Part shown: positions 50,871 through 60,544 of the stretch, piece by piece
How the letters are laid out: every line of letters begins with the position of its first letter
Numbering within the stretch: position 1 is the first letter of the stretch
Source: Amycolatopsis roodepoortensis
GTDB taxonomy: Bacteria; Actinomycetota; Actinomycetes; Mycobacteriales; Pseudonocardiaceae
Assembly (NCBI RefSeq): GCF_014873915.1
Contig: NZ_JADBEJ010000004.1
Location: forward strand, 124,001 to 188,000
Reading direction: 5' to 3'
Length of the DNA: 64,000 nucleotides
Notes under the pieces: generated by a model
Seen by the model: only the letters and a program-made list of their open reading frames with translations
The model's database searches: none
What the model was told of the DNA's origin: nothing
Position numbers and translations under genes: made by a program

Positions 50871-51500
50871 GTGGATGTGGACCTGATCGTGCCGATGAAA
50901 CGCCCGGCGGAGGGCAAGTCGCGGCTTCGCGGCGCGGTCGTGCCCGAGCGGCACGCCGAACTGGTGCTGGCGCTGGCCTACGACACGTTGTCCGCGGCGA
51001 CCTCGGCGGACGGGGTCCGCCGGGTGCTGGTGGTCGCCGCCGACCCGGCGTCGGTGGCGGATCTCACCGAACTGGGCGTCGAAATCGTCACCGAACCGTC
51101 GCGCGGCGGATTGAACTCGGCCCTGCGCCACGGCGAGGAACTGCTGCGCCGGGACAGGCCGTCCGGTCTCGTCGGCGCGTTGCAGGCCGACCTGCCCGCG
51201 CTGCGAACCGAAGACCTCACCGCCGCCCTCGCCGAGGCCGCCGGACAACGGGCGTTCGTCGCGGACCGGCAGGGAACGGGCACGACCCTGCTGCTCGCGG
51301 GGGCGGGCAACGCGCTGGCACCCCGGTTCGGCGAGGGTTCCGCGCGGGCGCACACCGCGTCCGGTGCGACCCCGCTCACGATCGCCGCGGAATCGCTCCG
51401 GGCCGACGTGGACACCGCGGATGATCTCGCTCACGTTCGCACCCTCGGTACCGGAAAGCGCACTTCAACGCTGTTGGGAACACCCTGCGTGGCGATGTGA
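50871..51500 (+). CDS. fbiD: Phospholactate/phosphoenolpyruvate guanylyltransferase (coenzyme F420 synthesis)
   Basis: A 209-residue nucleotidyltransferase of the CofC/FbiD family. In actinobacteria this enzyme activates phosphoenolpyruvate with GTP for F420 synthesis. The N-terminal block VPMKRPAEGKSRL is the GTP-binding signature; ALQADLPALRTEDL and GEGSARAHTASGA are further conserved parts. The start is a GTG at 50871 with a weak ribosome binding site. It lies divergent from plsC-gpsA and upstream of ppk, the same order as in M. tuberculosis. F420 might serve the luciferase-like enzyme at 432, a speculative link. Confidence 0.92.
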   Translation: MDVDLIVPMKRPAEGKSRLRGAVVPERHAELVLALAYDTLSAATSADGVRRVLVVAADPASVADLTELGVEIVTEPSRGGLNSALRHGEELLRRDRPSGLVGALQADLPALRTEDLTAALAEAAGQRAFVADRQGTGTTLLLAGAGNALAPRFGEGSARAHTASGATPLTIAAESLRADVDTADDLAHVRTLGTGKRTSTLLGTPCVAM

Positions 51501-51548
51501 CGAGAGTTCACCCTGGCGACCCGTGCGCGGCGCACATAATCGCCCCGA

Positions 51549-53858
51549 GTGGTGAACAATGAAGCCGTGAGCACAAACGACGGCGGCACCCCGAACTCGG
51601 CAAGGAAGCGGAAGACCTCCGCCGCGAAACCGGAGCCGGACAGCGGCACGGCGAAACCCGCCAGGAGAAAGAACAGCAGCCCGGCCCCGCGCACGGCCGT
51701 CCGCGCGACGCGCGGCGGTTCGGCGAGCCGTCCGGCACAGGAGTTCCGCGCGCTGCCCGCCGCGCCGCCCGCGGTGACGTCGGCGCCCACCGCCGTCGAA
51801 TCCCTGCCCGACGACCGGTACTTCAACCGCGAGCTGTCCTGGCAGGATTTCAACGCGCGCGTGCTCGCGCTGGCCGAGGACGAGTCGCAGCCGCTGCTCG
51901 AACGCGCCAAGTTCCTGGCGATCTTCGCGTCCAATTTGGACGAGTTCTACATGGTGCGGGTCGCGGGGCTGAAGCGCCGCGACGAGACCGGCCTCCCGGT
52001 CCGCAGCGCGGACGGGCTCACCCCGCGCGAGCAGCTGGCCTACATCGCCAAACGCAACCAGGACCTGGTCGAGCGGCACACGAACGCCTTCGAGCTGCAC
52101 CTGCGGCCGCAGCTGGCCGAGGAGGACATCCTCATCGTCGGCTGGAACGACCTGACCGGCGCCGACCAGCTCCGGCTGTCCAACTACTTCAGCGAGCAGA
52201 TCTTCCCGGTGCTCACACCGCTGGCCGTGGATCCCGCGCACCCGTTCCCCTACATCTCCGGCCTTTCGCTCAACCTGGCCATCACCGTCCGGGACCCCGA
52301 AGCAGGCACGGAGCGGTTCGCGCGGGTCAAGGTGCCGAGCAACGTGCCGCGCCTGATGCGGATCGAGCAGCAGCCGCGGGAGAGCCGCACCGCGACGTTC
52401 CTTCCGCTGGAGGAACTGATCGCCGCCCACCTCGGCGAGCTGTTCACCGGGATGGAGGTCACCGAGCACCACGCGTTCCGGGTCACCCGCAACGCGGACT
52501 TCGAGGTCGAAGAGGACCGGGACGAGGATCTTCTCCAGGCGCTGGAACGCGAACTCGCCCAGCGCCGGTTCGGCCCGCCGGTGCGGCTCGAAGTGGCGCA
52601 GGACATGAGCGAGCACATGCTCGAACTGCTGCTGCGCGAACTGGAGGTCGACCCGCGCGACGTCGTCGAGGTCCCCGGTCTGCTGGATCTCACCTGTCTG
52701 CACCAGTTGTCGGGTGTCGACCGCAAGGAACTCAAGGACCGCCCTTTCGTTCCCGCCACGCATCCGGCGTTCGGTGAGCGCGAGACGCCGAAGTCGGTGT
52801 TCGCGACGCTGCGCGAGGGCGACGTCCTCGTGCACCACCCGTACGACTCGTTCTCCACCAGCGTCCAGCGGTTCATCGAACAGGCGGCCGCGGACGACAA
52901 GGTGCTGGCGATCAAGCAGACGCTGTACCGCACCTCCGGCGACTCCCCGATCGTCGACGCGCTGATCGACGCCGCCGAGGCCGGCAAGCAGGTCGTCGCG
53001 CTGGTCGAGATCAAGGCGCGGTTCGACGAACAGGCCAACATCACCTGGGCCCGCACGCTGGAACGCGCGGGCGTGCACGTGGTCTACGGGCTCGTCGGGC
53101 TGAAGACGCACTGCAAGGTGTCGATGGTGGTGCGCCAGGAGGGTTCGACCATCCGCCGCTACTGCCATATCGGCACCGGCAACTACAACCCGAAGACCGC
53201 GCGCCTGTACGAGGACCTCGGCATCCTGACCGCCGACCCGACGATCGGCGCGGATCTGACGGATCTGTTCAACGTGCTGACCGGGTACTCCCGCCAGGAC
53301 ACCTACCGCAACATCCTCACGTCGCCGCACGGGATCCGCCGCGGCATCGTGCGCGCGATCGGCGAGGAGATCGAACTCGCCCGCGCCGGCCAGACCGCCG
53401 GGATCCGGATCAAATGCAACTCGCTCGTCGACGAGCAGGTGATCGACGCGCTGTACCACGCTTCCCAGGCAGGGGTCCCGGTCGACATCGTGGTTCGCGG
53501 GATCTGTTCGCTGAAACCGGGTGTGGAGGGACTGAGCGAGAACATCCACGTGCGGTCCATCCTCGGCCGCTTCCTGGAACACTCGCGCGTCTTCACCTTC
53601 CTCGCGGGCGGCACGCGGTGGATCGGCAGCGCGGACATGATGCACCGCAACCTCGACCGCCGGATCGAGGCGCTGGTGCGGGTCAAGGACCCGAAGCTGA
53701 CCGCGCAGCTGGACTACATCTTCGAATCCGCGCTGCATCCCTCGACCCGGTGCTGGGTGCTGAACTCGACCGGCGAGTGGTCCCCGTCCCCCGCGTCGGG
53801 CGACGACGTCCGCGACCACCAGGTCGAGCTGGCGAAGCGGCACGGGGCGGCGGGATGA
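51549..53858 (+). CDS. ppk: Polyphosphate kinase 1
   Basis: A 769-residue enzyme that reversibly makes polyphosphate from ATP. After a charged, low-complexity N-terminal extension (about 85 residues) come PPK_N ([19 protein letters not shown]), the middle domain and the two C-terminal domains. The phosphorylated histidine lies in [19 protein letters not shown], and the second conserved histidine in [14 protein letters not shown]. The start is the GTG at 51549 or the GTG at 51567; neither has a strong ribosome binding site. It overlaps mutT1 by four bases. Confidence 0.95.
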   Translation: MVNNEAVSTNDGGTPNSARKRKTSAAKPEPDSGTAKPARRKNSSPAPRTAVRATRGGSASRPAQEFRALPAAPPAVTSAPTAVESLPDDRYFNRELSWQDFNARVLALAEDESQPLLERAKFLAIFASNLDEFYMVRVAGLKRRDETGLPVRSADGLTPREQLAYIAKRNQDLVERHTNAFELHLRPQLAEEDILIVGWNDLTGADQLRLSNYFSEQIFPVLTPLAVDPAHPFPYISGLSLNLAITVRDPEAGTERFARVKVPSNVPRLMRIEQQPRESRTATFLPLEELIAAHLGELFTGMEVTEHHAFRVTRNADFEVEEDRDEDLLQALERELAQRRFGPPVRLEVAQDMSEHMLELLLRELEVDPRDVVEVPGLLDLTCLHQLSGVDRKELKDRPFVPATHPAFGERETPKSVFATLREGDVLVHHPYDSFSTSVQRFIEQAAADDKVLAIKQTLYRTSGDSPIVDALIDAAEAGKQVVALVEIKARFDEQANITWARTLERAGVHVVYGLVGLKTHCKVSMVVRQEGSTIRRYCHIGTGNYNPKTARLYEDLGILTADPTIGADLTDLFNVLTGYSRQDTYRNILTSPHGIRRGIVRAIGEEIELARAGQTAGIRIKCNSLVDEQVIDALYHASQAGVPVDIVVRGICSLKPGVEGLSENIHVRSILGRFLEHSRVFTFLAGGTRWIGSADMMHRNLDRRIEALVRVKDPKLTAQLDYIFESALHPSTRCWVLNSTGEWSPSPASGDDVRDHQVELAKRHGAAG

Positions 53859-54790
53859 GCGGGGTCATCCGGGCGGCGGGAGCCGTTCTCTGGCGCCGGG
53901 AGGGGGACCGGATCGAGGTCGCGCTGGTCCACCGGCCACGCTACGACGATTGGTCGCTGCCGAAGGGAAAGCTGGATCCGGGCGAGACCATCGCGGGCGC
54001 GGCGGTCCGGGAGATCGAAGAGGAGACCGGCTTCGAGGCGGTCCTCGGCCGGTATCTGGTCCGGACCGAATACACCGTCGCGGGAGCGCCGAAGACCGTC
54101 GACTACTTCTCCGCGCACGCCGTCTCCGGTGCCTTCGCGCCGAACGAGGAAGTCGACGAGCTGCGCTGGCTCGACGCCGAGGCGGCGGAGAAACTGCTGA
54201 CGCGGCCCGAGGACGTCCGGGTGCTGCGCGAGTTCTCCGCGCTGCCGCCCGAACTCGCCACGGTGATCCTGGTGCGGCACGCCAAAGCGGGTAAACGCGA
54301 CGAGTGGAACGGCGACGACGACCTCCGGCCGCTGTCGGACGCGGGCCAGCGCCAGGCCGAAGCGCTGCGTTCGCTGCTGCGGCTCTACGCGCCCGGCAGG
54401 GTCCTTTCGGCGCCGCGCCTTCGTTGCGTCCAGACGGTGAACGGGCTCGCCGAAGACCTCGGCGTCGAGATCCGGCACGAGCCGCTGCTGTCGGAAGAGG
54501 GCTACTGGCCGGACCCGGTGCTCGGTGTCGCGCGGCTGCTGGCCATCGTCGGCGACGGCGGGACGCCGGTGATCTCCAGTCAGGGCGGGGTGATCCCGGA
54601 CGTCGTCAGCGCGCTGGCCGACCGCGACGGTGTCGACCTGACCGCGGCGCGCGGCGGTGTGGTGCCGTCGAAGAAGGGGTCATTCTGGGTGCTGTCGTTC
54701 CGGCCCCCGACCGAACAGGACGGGCCGGTGCTGGTGGCCGCGGACTATTTCGCGTCGCCTTTGCCCACGCCGGCTCCCGCGCATCCCTGA
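53855..54790 (+). CDS. mutT1: MutT1-type Nudix hydrolase fused to a histidine phosphatase
   Basis: A 311-residue two-domain enzyme. The N-terminal Nudix domain (about 1-130) has the full box [20 protein letters not shown] and would hydrolyse 8-oxo-dGTP or diadenosine polyphosphates. The C-terminal SixA-type histidine phosphatase (about 140-305) has the active His in [18 protein letters not shown]. In mycobacteria this fusion cleans oxidised nucleotides and follows ppk, as here. The ATG overlaps the ppk stop (ATGA). A family A palindrome follows the gene 10 bases behind its stop. Confidence 0.95.
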   Translation: MSGVIRAAGAVLWRREGDRIEVALVHRPRYDDWSLPKGKLDPGETIAGAAVREIEEETGFEAVLGRYLVRTEYTVAGAPKTVDYFSAHAVSGAFAPNEEVDELRWLDAEAAEKLLTRPEDVRVLREFSALPPELATVILVRHAKAGKRDEWNGDDDLRPLSDAGQRQAEALRSLLRLYAPGRVLSAPRLRCVQTVNGLAEDLGVEIRHEPLLSEEGYWPDPVLGVARLLAIVGDGGTPVISSQGGVIPDVVSALADRDGVDLTAARGGVVPSKKGSFWVLSFRPPTEQDGPVLVAADYFASPLPTPAPAHP

Positions 54791-54800
54791 GGCTTCAACG

Positions 54801-54852
54801 CGCGTGAAGGCCCCTTCCCTCGGCTCAGCCGAGGGAAGGGGGCCTTCACGCG
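54801..54852. repeat. Palindromic intergenic repeat, family A
   Basis: Arms of 25-26 bases like those at 1441, with one C missing in the left arm. It follows the mutT1 stop and could end the fbiD-ppk-mutT1 transcripts. Confidence 0.9.
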
Positions 54853-54900
54853 CTACAGGGGCATTTGAGGACTGGCTGGGGGTATCTGCGCGCCGTGGGG

Positions 54901-55145
54901 TGTCGCGAAAGCCACGTTCGAGACGTCTGGTGTCGCGAAAGTGGCTTTCGGGACATGCTCGGGGGCGCGCGCCGGGTTGGTTGCGAAAGTGGCTTTCACA
55001 ACGTTGAAGGTTGCGAAAGTGGCTTTCGCAACCACGCCACGGCACCCCCTCACGGTGCGAAAAGGGCTTTCGCGACATGCCACGGCCGCGCGCCCAGCCT
55101 CAGCCGAGCCCACCGCCCCCATGTTGCGAAAGTGGCTTTCGCAAC
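54901..55145. repeat. Cluster of family C palindromes
   Basis: One long family C element (54901-54955) is followed by several short ones: GTTGCGAAAGTGGCTTTC-type hairpins at 54980-55002, 55010-55032 and 55123-55145, and a related GTGCGAAAAGGGCTTTCGC at about 55057-55075. The short ones are self-complementary (GTTGCGAAAG-TGG-CTTTCGCAAC). They show either a direct expansion or repeated insertion of the unit. Confidence 0.85.
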
Positions 55146-55465
55146 CCCCGCGTCAGCCTTGGCCCCTCAAGGAAATCCGAAGCACCGCTCCCCCACGTGG
55201 GTGACGCGCCTACTCCGGCTGTGTCGACGCGGACCCGCCCTCATCGCTCCACTGTGGAGCCACCCACCGGAAGGCGCGTCCATCGGGGTGACAGCGGAAA
55301 CCCCGGTCGAAGCGGATTCTTTTCCGAAACTCCGCCCACCACCGCGAGAATCGCGTCACACACGCCACTGAGCGGCCGCGGATCCGTAGCGGCCCAAGAT
55401 CCCCAGTGACCCGCAAGCGAGCGTGTCAGGGCAACACAGGGCTTCCTAGGGTGGTCCTGGAAATG

Positions 55466-55500
55466 CGGCAGGGCCCCGCGCCGTGCGCGGGGCCCTGCCG
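55466..55500 (-). terminator. Strong hairpin behind hupB
   Basis: CGGCAGGGCCCCGCGC and its complement form a perfect 16-base stem with a 3-base loop, 25 bases behind the hupB stop. No T tract follows. Confidence 0.85.
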
Positions 55501-55524
55501 TTGGCTCTCTCCTGAGGAGGGAGC

Positions 55525-56190
55525 TTACTTCTTCTTCGCGGCAGCCGAAGTCCGCTTGGCCGGAGCCTTCTTCGCGGGAGCCTTGGCGGCGGTCGCCTTG
55601 GCGGCCGGCTTCGCGGCGGCCTTGGTGGCGGTCGCCTTCTTGGCCGTGGTGGCGCGAGTCGTCGCCTTGGCGGCGGTCTTCGGCGCGGCCTTGGTGGCGG
55701 TCGTCTTGGCCGCCGTCTTGGTCGCGGTCGCCTTGGCGGCCGGCTTCGCGGCGGCACGCGTCGTCGTGGCGGCGGCGCGGGTCCGCGTGGTCGTGGAACG
55801 CGTCGCGGCCGGGCGGCTGGCGGCCGTCCGGGTCGTCGTCGCGCGGGTGGTGGTGGCACGGGTGGAGGTGCCGGCGGTCGCGCGCTTCACAGCGGTGGCC
55901 TTCGGCAGCTTCTTCGAACCACTGATGACGTCCTTGAAGGTCGTGCCGGCGCGGAACGCGGGCACGTTGGTCTTCTTGACGCGAACGGTCTCACCGGTGC
56001 GCGGGTTCCGCGCGGTGCGGGCGGCGCGGGCGCGCTTCTCGAACACACCGAAGCCGGTGATGTTCACCTTCTCGCCCTTGTTGACCGTCCGGATGATGAT
56101 GTCGACAAGGCCATCGACGGCCTCCGACGCGACCTTCTTGTCGCCCAGGCGCTCCGACAGCGCCTCGATCAGCTGGGCCTTGTTGGCCAT
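55525..56190 (-). CDS. hupB: HU-type nucleoid protein with long basic tail
   Basis: A 221-residue HU protein of the mycobacterial HupB type. The N-terminal HU fold (about residues 1-92) has [39 protein letters not shown] and the DNA-clamping arm [16 protein letters not shown]. The tail (about 105-221) is made of Ala-, Lys- and Thr-rich repeats ([25 protein letters not shown]) similar to eukaryotic H1 tails, which bind DNA and can be acetylated. The ATG at 56190 has GGAGG upstream. It is a single gene between leuD and a strong hairpin. Confidence 0.96.
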   Translation of the reverse strand: MANKAQLIEALSERLGDKKVASEAVDGLVDIIIRTVNKGEKVNITGFGVFEKRARAARTARNPRTGETVRVKKTNVPAFRAGTTFKDVISGSKKLPKATAVKRATAGTSTRATTTRATTTRTAASRPAATRSTTTRTRAAATTTRAAAKPAAKATATKTAAKTTATKAAPKTAAKATTRATTAKKATATKAAAKPAAKATAAKAPAKKAPAKRTSAAAKKK

Positions 56191-56443
56191 TCCAGTCCTC
56201 CAAGAAGAACTACTTGTACACGGCCCCGTCGGCCGACTTAGCGCACACGGTATTACCAATGCAGCACAAATTCCAAACGACGCGCGGAAATTTCCCTTGT
56301 CTCGGGGGCTGTTCCGCCTCCCGAGGGACCCCTTCAGGGCCTCTCGAGGTGCCGTTCGGTGTGGTTTCGGGGCTGTCGTGGAGGACCCCGGCCGGGGTGC
56401 GGATTCCCTGCTCAGCAAGGGAATCCGCCCCCTTCAGCCTGCC

Positions 56444-57046
56444 CTAGGAGGAGGCGGCCGGGAGGGTCACCGGCTTCCAGGAGGGGCGCTGGGTCTCGAA
56501 AGTGTCGATCTCCTCCGCGTGGCGGAGCGTCAGGGCGATGTCGTCGAGCCCTTCGAGGAGCCGCCAGCGGGTGTAGTCGTCGATCTGGAAGGGCGCGGTG
56601 AAGTCCTTGGCTCGTACCGTCTTCGACTCGAGGTCCACCGTGACCTCCGTCCCGGGCTCGTTTTCGAGCAGCTTCCACAGCAGTTCGACGTCCGCCTGCT
56701 CGACCTGAGCGGCGACGAGGCCCTGCTTGCCCGAGTTGCCGCGGAAGATGTCCGCGAACCGGGAGGAGATGACGACCCGGAATCCGTAGTCCATCAAGGC
56801 CCACACCGCGTGCTCGCGGGACGAGCCGGTGCCGAAGTCCGGGCCCGCGACCAGGACCGACCCGTTCTTGAACGGCTCTTGGTTGAGGATGAACGACTCG
56901 TCGGACCGCCAGGCGGCGAAGAGCCCGTCCTCGAAGCCGGTGCGGCTCACGCGCTTGAGGTAGACCGCCGGGATGATCTGGTCAGTGTCCACGTTGGACC
57001 TGCGCAGCGGGACCCCGACGCCGGCGTGGTGGGTGAACGCGTCCAT
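56444..57046 (-). CDS. leuD: 3-isopropylmalate dehydratase small subunit
   Basis: A 200-residue subunit of isopropylmalate isomerase for leucine synthesis. It opens [20 protein letters not shown], then has [17 protein letters not shown], which binds substrate, and [16 protein letters not shown]. The ATG at 57046 has AAGGAG 8 bases upstream. It follows leuC by 49 bases on the same strand, so the two are one operon. The gap contains short direct repeats of GTCAGCG. Confidence 0.96.
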   Translation of the reverse strand: MDAFTHHAGVGVPLRRSNVDTDQIIPAVYLKRVSRTGFEDGLFAAWRSDESFILNQEPFKNGSVLVAGPDFGTGSSREHAVWALMDYGFRVVISSRFADIFRGNSGKQGLVAAQVEQADVELLWKLLENEPGTEVTVDLESKTVRAKDFTAPFQIDDYTRWRLLEGLDDIALTLRHAEEIDTFETQRPSWKPVTLPAASS

Positions 57047-57095
57047 GTTGGGAACTCCTTCGCGGATGTCAGCGATGTCAGTGCCGTCAGCGCCG

Positions 57096-58514
57096 TCAGC
57101 GGGCGGCGGCGGGCTGCAGGTCTTCGGGGCTGGACAGCGTGCCCCGCACGGCCGTGGCGGCCGCCACGAGCGGCGAGACCAGATGCGTCCGGCCGCCCTT
57201 GCCCTGCCTGCCTTCGAAGTTGCGGTTCGAGGTCGACGCGCTGCGCTCGCCCGGCTTGAGCTGATCCGGGTTCATGCCGAGGCACATCGAGCAGCCCGCC
57301 TGACGCCATTCCGCGCCCGCTTCGGTGAAGACCCGGTCCAGCCCTTCGGCTTCCGCCGCCTGGCGGACGCGCATCGAGCCGGGGACGACGAGCATCCGGA
57401 CCGAATCGGCGACCTTGTGCCCGCGCAGGACGTCCGCGGCGGCCCTCAGATCCTCGATCCGGCCGTTCGTGCACGAGCCGAGGAAGACGGTGTCCACCGC
57501 GATCTCGCGCAGCGGCGTGCCCGGCTTCAGGTCCATATAGGACAGGGCCTTCTCAGCGGCGATGCGCTCGTTCTCGTCGCCGATGCGCTCCGGGTCGGGC
57601 ACCTCGGCGCCCAGCGGGAGACCCTGGCCCGGGTTCGTGCCCCAGGTCACGAAAGGCGTGAGCTCGTCGGCGTTCAGGCGCACCTCGGCGTCGAAGACGG
57701 CGTCGTCGTCGGTGCGGAGTTCGCGCCAGTTCTCGACGGCGGCGTCCCAGTCGGCGCCCTGCGGAGCGTGCGGGCGGCCCTTCAGATACTCGAACGTCGT
57801 CTCGTCCGGCGCGATGAGCCCGGCGCGCGCGCCGGCTTCGATGGACATGTTGCACACCGTCATCCGGGCTTCCATCGACAGCTTTTCGATGGCCTCGCCG
57901 CGGTACTCGAGGACGTAGCCCTGGCCGCCGCCGGTGCCGATCTTCGCGATCACCGCGAGGATGATGTCCTTCGCCGTGACGCCGGGCCGCAGCGAGCCGT
58001 CGACCGTGATCGCCATCGTCTTGAATGGACGGAGCGGCAGGGTCTGCGTGGCCATCACGTGTTCGACCTCGGAGGTGCCGATGCCGAACGCCATGGCGCC
58101 GAAGGCACCGTGCGTCGAGGTGTGACTGTCGCCGCACACCACGGTCATCCCCGGCTGGGTCAGGCCCAGCTGCGGGCCGATGACGTGCACGATGCCCTGC
58201 TCGGCGTCGCCCATCGGGTGCAGCCGGACGCCGAACTCCGCGCAGTTGGCGCGAAGGGTGTCGACCTGGGTGCGGGACACGGGATCCGCGATCGGCAGCT
58301 CGATGTCGATCGTCGGGACGTTGTGGTCCTCGGTCGCGATGGTGAGGTCGGGGCGGCGCAGTTTCCGGCCCGCCAGGCGGAGTCCGTCGAACGCCTGTGG
58401 GCTGGTGACCTCGTGCAGCAGGTGGAGATCGATGTAGAGCAGGTCGGGCTCGGCCCCCTCGCCGCGCCGCACCAGGTGCGACTCCCACACTTTCTCGGCC
58501 AGTGTCCGGGGCAT
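57096..58514 (-). CDS. leuC: 3-isopropylmalate dehydratase large subunit
   Basis: A 472-residue aconitase-like subunit with an iron-sulfur cluster. Cysteine ligands are in [20 protein letters not shown] and in [14 protein letters not shown]. The block [20 protein letters not shown] is typical. The ATG at 58514 has GAGGAG upstream; 14 further codons upstream are open but lack family sequence. It is divergent from the IclR regulator, which in actinobacteria (NdgR) controls leuCD. Confidence 0.97.
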   Translation of the reverse strand: MPRTLAEKVWESHLVRRGEGAEPDLLYIDLHLLHEVTSPQAFDGLRLAGRKLRRPDLTIATEDHNVPTIDIELPIADPVSRTQVDTLRANCAEFGVRLHPMGDAEQGIVHVIGPQLGLTQPGMTVVCGDSHTSTHGAFGAMAFGIGTSEVEHVMATQTLPLRPFKTMAITVDGSLRPGVTAKDIILAVIAKIGTGGGQGYVLEYRGEAIEKLSMEARMTVCNMSIEAGARAGLIAPDETTFEYLKGRPHAPQGADWDAAVENWRELRTDDDAVFDAEVRLNADELTPFVTWGTNPGQGLPLGAEVPDPERIGDENERIAAEKALSYMDLKPGTPLREIAVDTVFLGSCTNGRIEDLRAAADVLRGHKVADSVRMLVVPGSMRVRQAAEAEGLDRVFTEAGAEWRQAGCSMCLGMNPDQLKPGERSASTSNRNFEGRQGKGGRTHLVSPLVAAATAVRGTLSSPEDLQPAAAR

Positions 58515-58593
58515 TTCCGGCTCCTCACATGCGGTGAAATCGGTACTTCCCACCATCTGGACATCTCAAACTTCGGGAAGATAGTATCGGCTT
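58515..58593. promoter_or_regulatory. Divergent leuC/IclR regulatory region
   Basis: 79 bases separate the leuC ATG and the regulator GTG. TAGTAT (58582-58587) ends 6 bases before the regulator GTG, so this gene may be leaderless. TAGTAT lies within the palindrome GATAGTATC (58580-58588). The stretch CATCTCAAACTTCGGG (58562-58577) is a candidate NdgR-type operator, since the regulator is known to bind this gap in relatives. Confidence 0.6.
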
Positions 58594-59295
58594 GTGGGAC
58601 AGCATAGCGGTATCGGAGTACTCGACAAGGCCGTGGCCGTGCTTCAGGCCGTGGCCGAAGATCCTTGTGGCCTGGCGGAACTGTGCACGCGGACCGGTCT
58701 GCCGCGCGCGACGGCGCATCGGCTCGCGGTCGGCCTCGAAGTGCATCGCCTGTTGCGCCGCGGCCCCGACGGGCGCTGGCGTCCGGGTACCGCGCTCGCG
58801 GAACTGGCGGGCGGTTCGACCGACCCGCTGCTCGACGCGGCGAGTTCGGTGCTGCCGAAATTGCGCGACATCACCGGCGAAAGTGTTCAGCTGTACCGCC
58901 GCGACGGCGTCCAGCGCGTCTGCGTTTCGACCGCGGAGCCGCCGAGCGGGCTACGTGACACGGTGCCGATCGGTTCACGGCTGCCGATGACCGCGGGCTC
59001 CGGCGCGAAAGTGCTCGCCGCGTGGTCGGATCCGCACACCCAGCGCACGATCCTCACCGAGGCGGTCTACGGGGAGCGCACCCTGCTCGAAGTCCGCCGC
59101 CGCGGCTGGGCCCAGAGCGTGGCCGAGCGGGAGCCCGGTGTGGCGAGTGTCTCGGCGCCGGTACGGGATTCGACGGGCACCGTGGTCGCCGCGGTGTCGG
59201 TTTCCGGGCCCATCGAACGGATAGGGCGTAAACCGGGGGCGCGCTGGGCGGCGGACCTCCTCGCCGCCGCCGACGCGCTCCAGGAGCGTCTCTGA
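58594..59295 (+). CDS. ndgR: IclR-family regulator (NdgR/LtbR type)
   Basis: A 233-residue IclR protein. The winged helix (about 1-65) has GIGVLDKAVAVLQAVAEDPC and GLPRATAHRLAVGLEVHRLL, and the effector domain follows (RDGVQRVCVSTAEPPSGLRD, TAGSGAKVLAAWSDP). The start is a GTG at 58594. It is divergent from leuCD, as in Streptomyces, Corynebacterium and Mycobacterium, where it controls leucine and other amino acid genes. A family A variant follows it. Confidence 0.93.
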   Translation: MGQHSGIGVLDKAVAVLQAVAEDPCGLAELCTRTGLPRATAHRLAVGLEVHRLLRRGPDGRWRPGTALAELAGGSTDPLLDAASSVLPKLRDITGESVQLYRRDGVQRVCVSTAEPPSGLRDTVPIGSRLPMTAGSGAKVLAAWSDPHTQRTILTEAVYGERTLLEVRRRGWAQSVAEREPGVASVSAPVRDSTGTVVAAVSVSGPIERIGRKPGARWAADLLAAADALQERL

Positions 59296-59304
59296 GCCTT
59301 TTCG

Positions 59305-59363
59305 AAGTACGTGAAGGCCCCCTTCACTGCGTCTAGCGCAATGAAGGGGGCCTTCACGTACTT
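59305..59363. repeat. Family A variant palindrome
   Basis: 27-base arms with one mismatch: AAGTACGTGAAGGCCCCCTT, then CACTGCG, around a 5-base loop (TCTAG). It lies between the convergent IclR gene and a small hypothetical gene. Confidence 0.9.
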
Positions 59364-59376
59364 CCGGAGGGTCCTA

Positions 59377-59769
59377 TCAGAACTCGTCGGCCTTCGTCAG
59401 CTCGTGTTCGAAGGTGTCGGCGCGCGTGACGAGCGCCTTCAGCGGGTGCTCGAACTCGTCGACCAGGTTCAGGTCGACCAGCGGGATCGTGTGCTTGAGC
59501 AGCGCGACACCGTCGACCACCGCCGCGCCGCCGACCGAATCCCCGCCCGCCAGTTCGAGCAGGCGCCGCAGATCGATCTTGTCCGCCCAGCCGACCGGAG
59601 ACGAGATCTCCACCCACTCCGCGCCGTCGTGGTCGGGCAGGTGGTGCAAGGACACCTGCTGGCCGCGTCCGTCGCCGGTGTCGACCCGGAACCGGAGCCA
59701 GTCCCCCCGCTCTTCGAGCACCTCGTACCGCGCCCGGACGAAATTGATCACGCCTGCCCAGATGGACAC
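59377..59769 (-). CDS. Conserved hypothetical protein
   Basis: A 130-residue soluble protein with no signal or membrane segment. The GTG at 59769 is chosen because GAGAGG lies 8 bases upstream; a GTG three codons earlier is too close to that site. It has SIWAGVINFVRARYEVLEER, then VEISSPVGWADKIDLRRLLEL and a C-terminal IPLVDLNLVDEFEHPLKALV. The alternation of strands and helices resembles small YbjN- or chaperone-like folds, a weak impression only. It is convergent to ndgR and stands about 100 bases from the response regulator operon. Confidence 0.6.
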   Translation of the reverse strand: MSIWAGVINFVRARYEVLEERGDWLRFRVDTGDGRGQQVSLHHLPDHDGAEWVEISSPVGWADKIDLRRLLELAGGDSVGGAAVVDGVALLKHTIPLVDLNLVDEFEHPLKALVTRADTFEHELTKADEF

Positions 59770-59872
59770 CCTCGTCACCTCTCGGTTTCGCCGCCTCGTG
59801 CGCTGTCGAGCATGGCACATCCGGGACGGACGGAGTGGCGATGGTCTCGTTCGGGGGTGGTTCGAGCCGGGG

Positions 59873-60535
59873 TCAGAGCGGCGCCATCCGGTAACCCGAT
59901 CCCCGCACGGTGTGGATCAGCGGCGGGTCCTTGAGTTTCCGCCGCAGCCGCGCGATCACGACGTCCAGCACGTTGGACGCCGGATCCGCCATCTCGTCCC
60001 ACGCGTAGCGGATCAGTTCCCGCCGGGAGACCGGCCGCCCGGTCGCGGCCATCAGCCGCTCCATGACGAGATACTCCTTGCGCGTCACGGTGAGCAGCAC
60101 GCCCGCCCGCGAGATCTGGTGCCTGCCGGTGTCGAGTTCGACGTCGGCGCACCGCAGGACCGCCGCCTGCCCGGCCATGTCGCGGCGGCACAGGCTGCGC
60201 ACCCGCGCGATCAGTTCCGGCATCGCGAAGGGTTTGACCAGGTAGTCACCGCCGCCGACGCGCAGGCCGTCGATCCGGTCGGCGACGCTGTCCCGCGCGG
60301 TCAGGAACAGCACGGGCAGCGGCCATCCGGCGCCGCGCCGGTTGCGCACATAGGCCAGCGCGTCACCCGAAGGCAGCATCCGGTCGAACACCGCGCAGTC
60401 GTAGGCGTTCACCATCAGCGCCTCGTCCGCGCCGGGCAGGTCGGCGGCGGTGTCCACCGCGAACCCGTCCCCGCGCAGCGCGAATTCCAGCGCCACCCGC
60501 AAGTTTTCGTCGTCCTCGGTCACCAGCACCCGCAC
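59873..60535 (-). CDS. OmpR-type response regulator in the beta-helix/AAA operon
   Basis: A 220-residue response regulator with acidic pair TEDDENL, phosphorylated Asp51 in CAVFDRMLPSGD, Lys in YLVKPFAMP and a winged helix (LTVTRKEYLVMERLMAATGR, VIARLRRKLKD). It starts 9 bases behind the AAA gene, so it is the third gene of the LuxR-AAA operon. No kinase follows it. It is clearly a paralogue of the regulator at 63007 (shared EDDENLR, PVLFLTARD, GGDYLVKPF, WDEMADP/WDAQADP), so one kinase may serve both. Confidence 0.93.
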   Translation of the reverse strand: MRVLVTEDDENLRVALEFALRGDGFAVDTAADLPGADEALMVNAYDCAVFDRMLPSGDALAYVRNRRGAGWPLPVLFLTARDSVADRIDGLRVGGGDYLVKPFAMPELIARVRSLCRRDMAGQAAVLRCADVELDTGRHQISRAGVLLTVTRKEYLVMERLMAATGRPVSRRELIRYAWDEMADPASNVLDVVIARLRRKLKDPPLIHTVRGSGYRMAPL

Positions 60536-60544
60536 ATCACCACG

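Larger units (their letters stand above)
54791..55465. other. Repeat-dense intergenic region
   Basis: About 675 bases between mutT1 and the hupB terminator hold one family A palindrome and a cluster of family C elements. Frames reading through the repeats give repetitive sequences (ESHFRD, KWLS) and are not genes. The part from 55148 to 55465 shows no clear feature; a 68-codon reverse frame (55210-55416) has lower third-position GC than real genes here and is not called. Confidence 0.7.

Noticed and set aside
54901..55145. Possible CRISPR array
   Set aside because: The repeats are palindromic units with irregular spacing and variable length, there are no uniform spacers, and no cas genes are near.
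54865..55371. Open frames reading ESHFRD, KWLS and similar repeats behind mutT1
   Set aside because: The apparent protein repeats come from DNA palindromes of family C, which read open in several frames on both strands.
55210..55416. A 68-codon reverse-strand frame in the mutT1-hupB gap
   Set aside because: Third-position GC is clearly lower than in neighbouring genes, there is no good ribosome binding site and no recognisable domain. It could be a remnant but is not supported.
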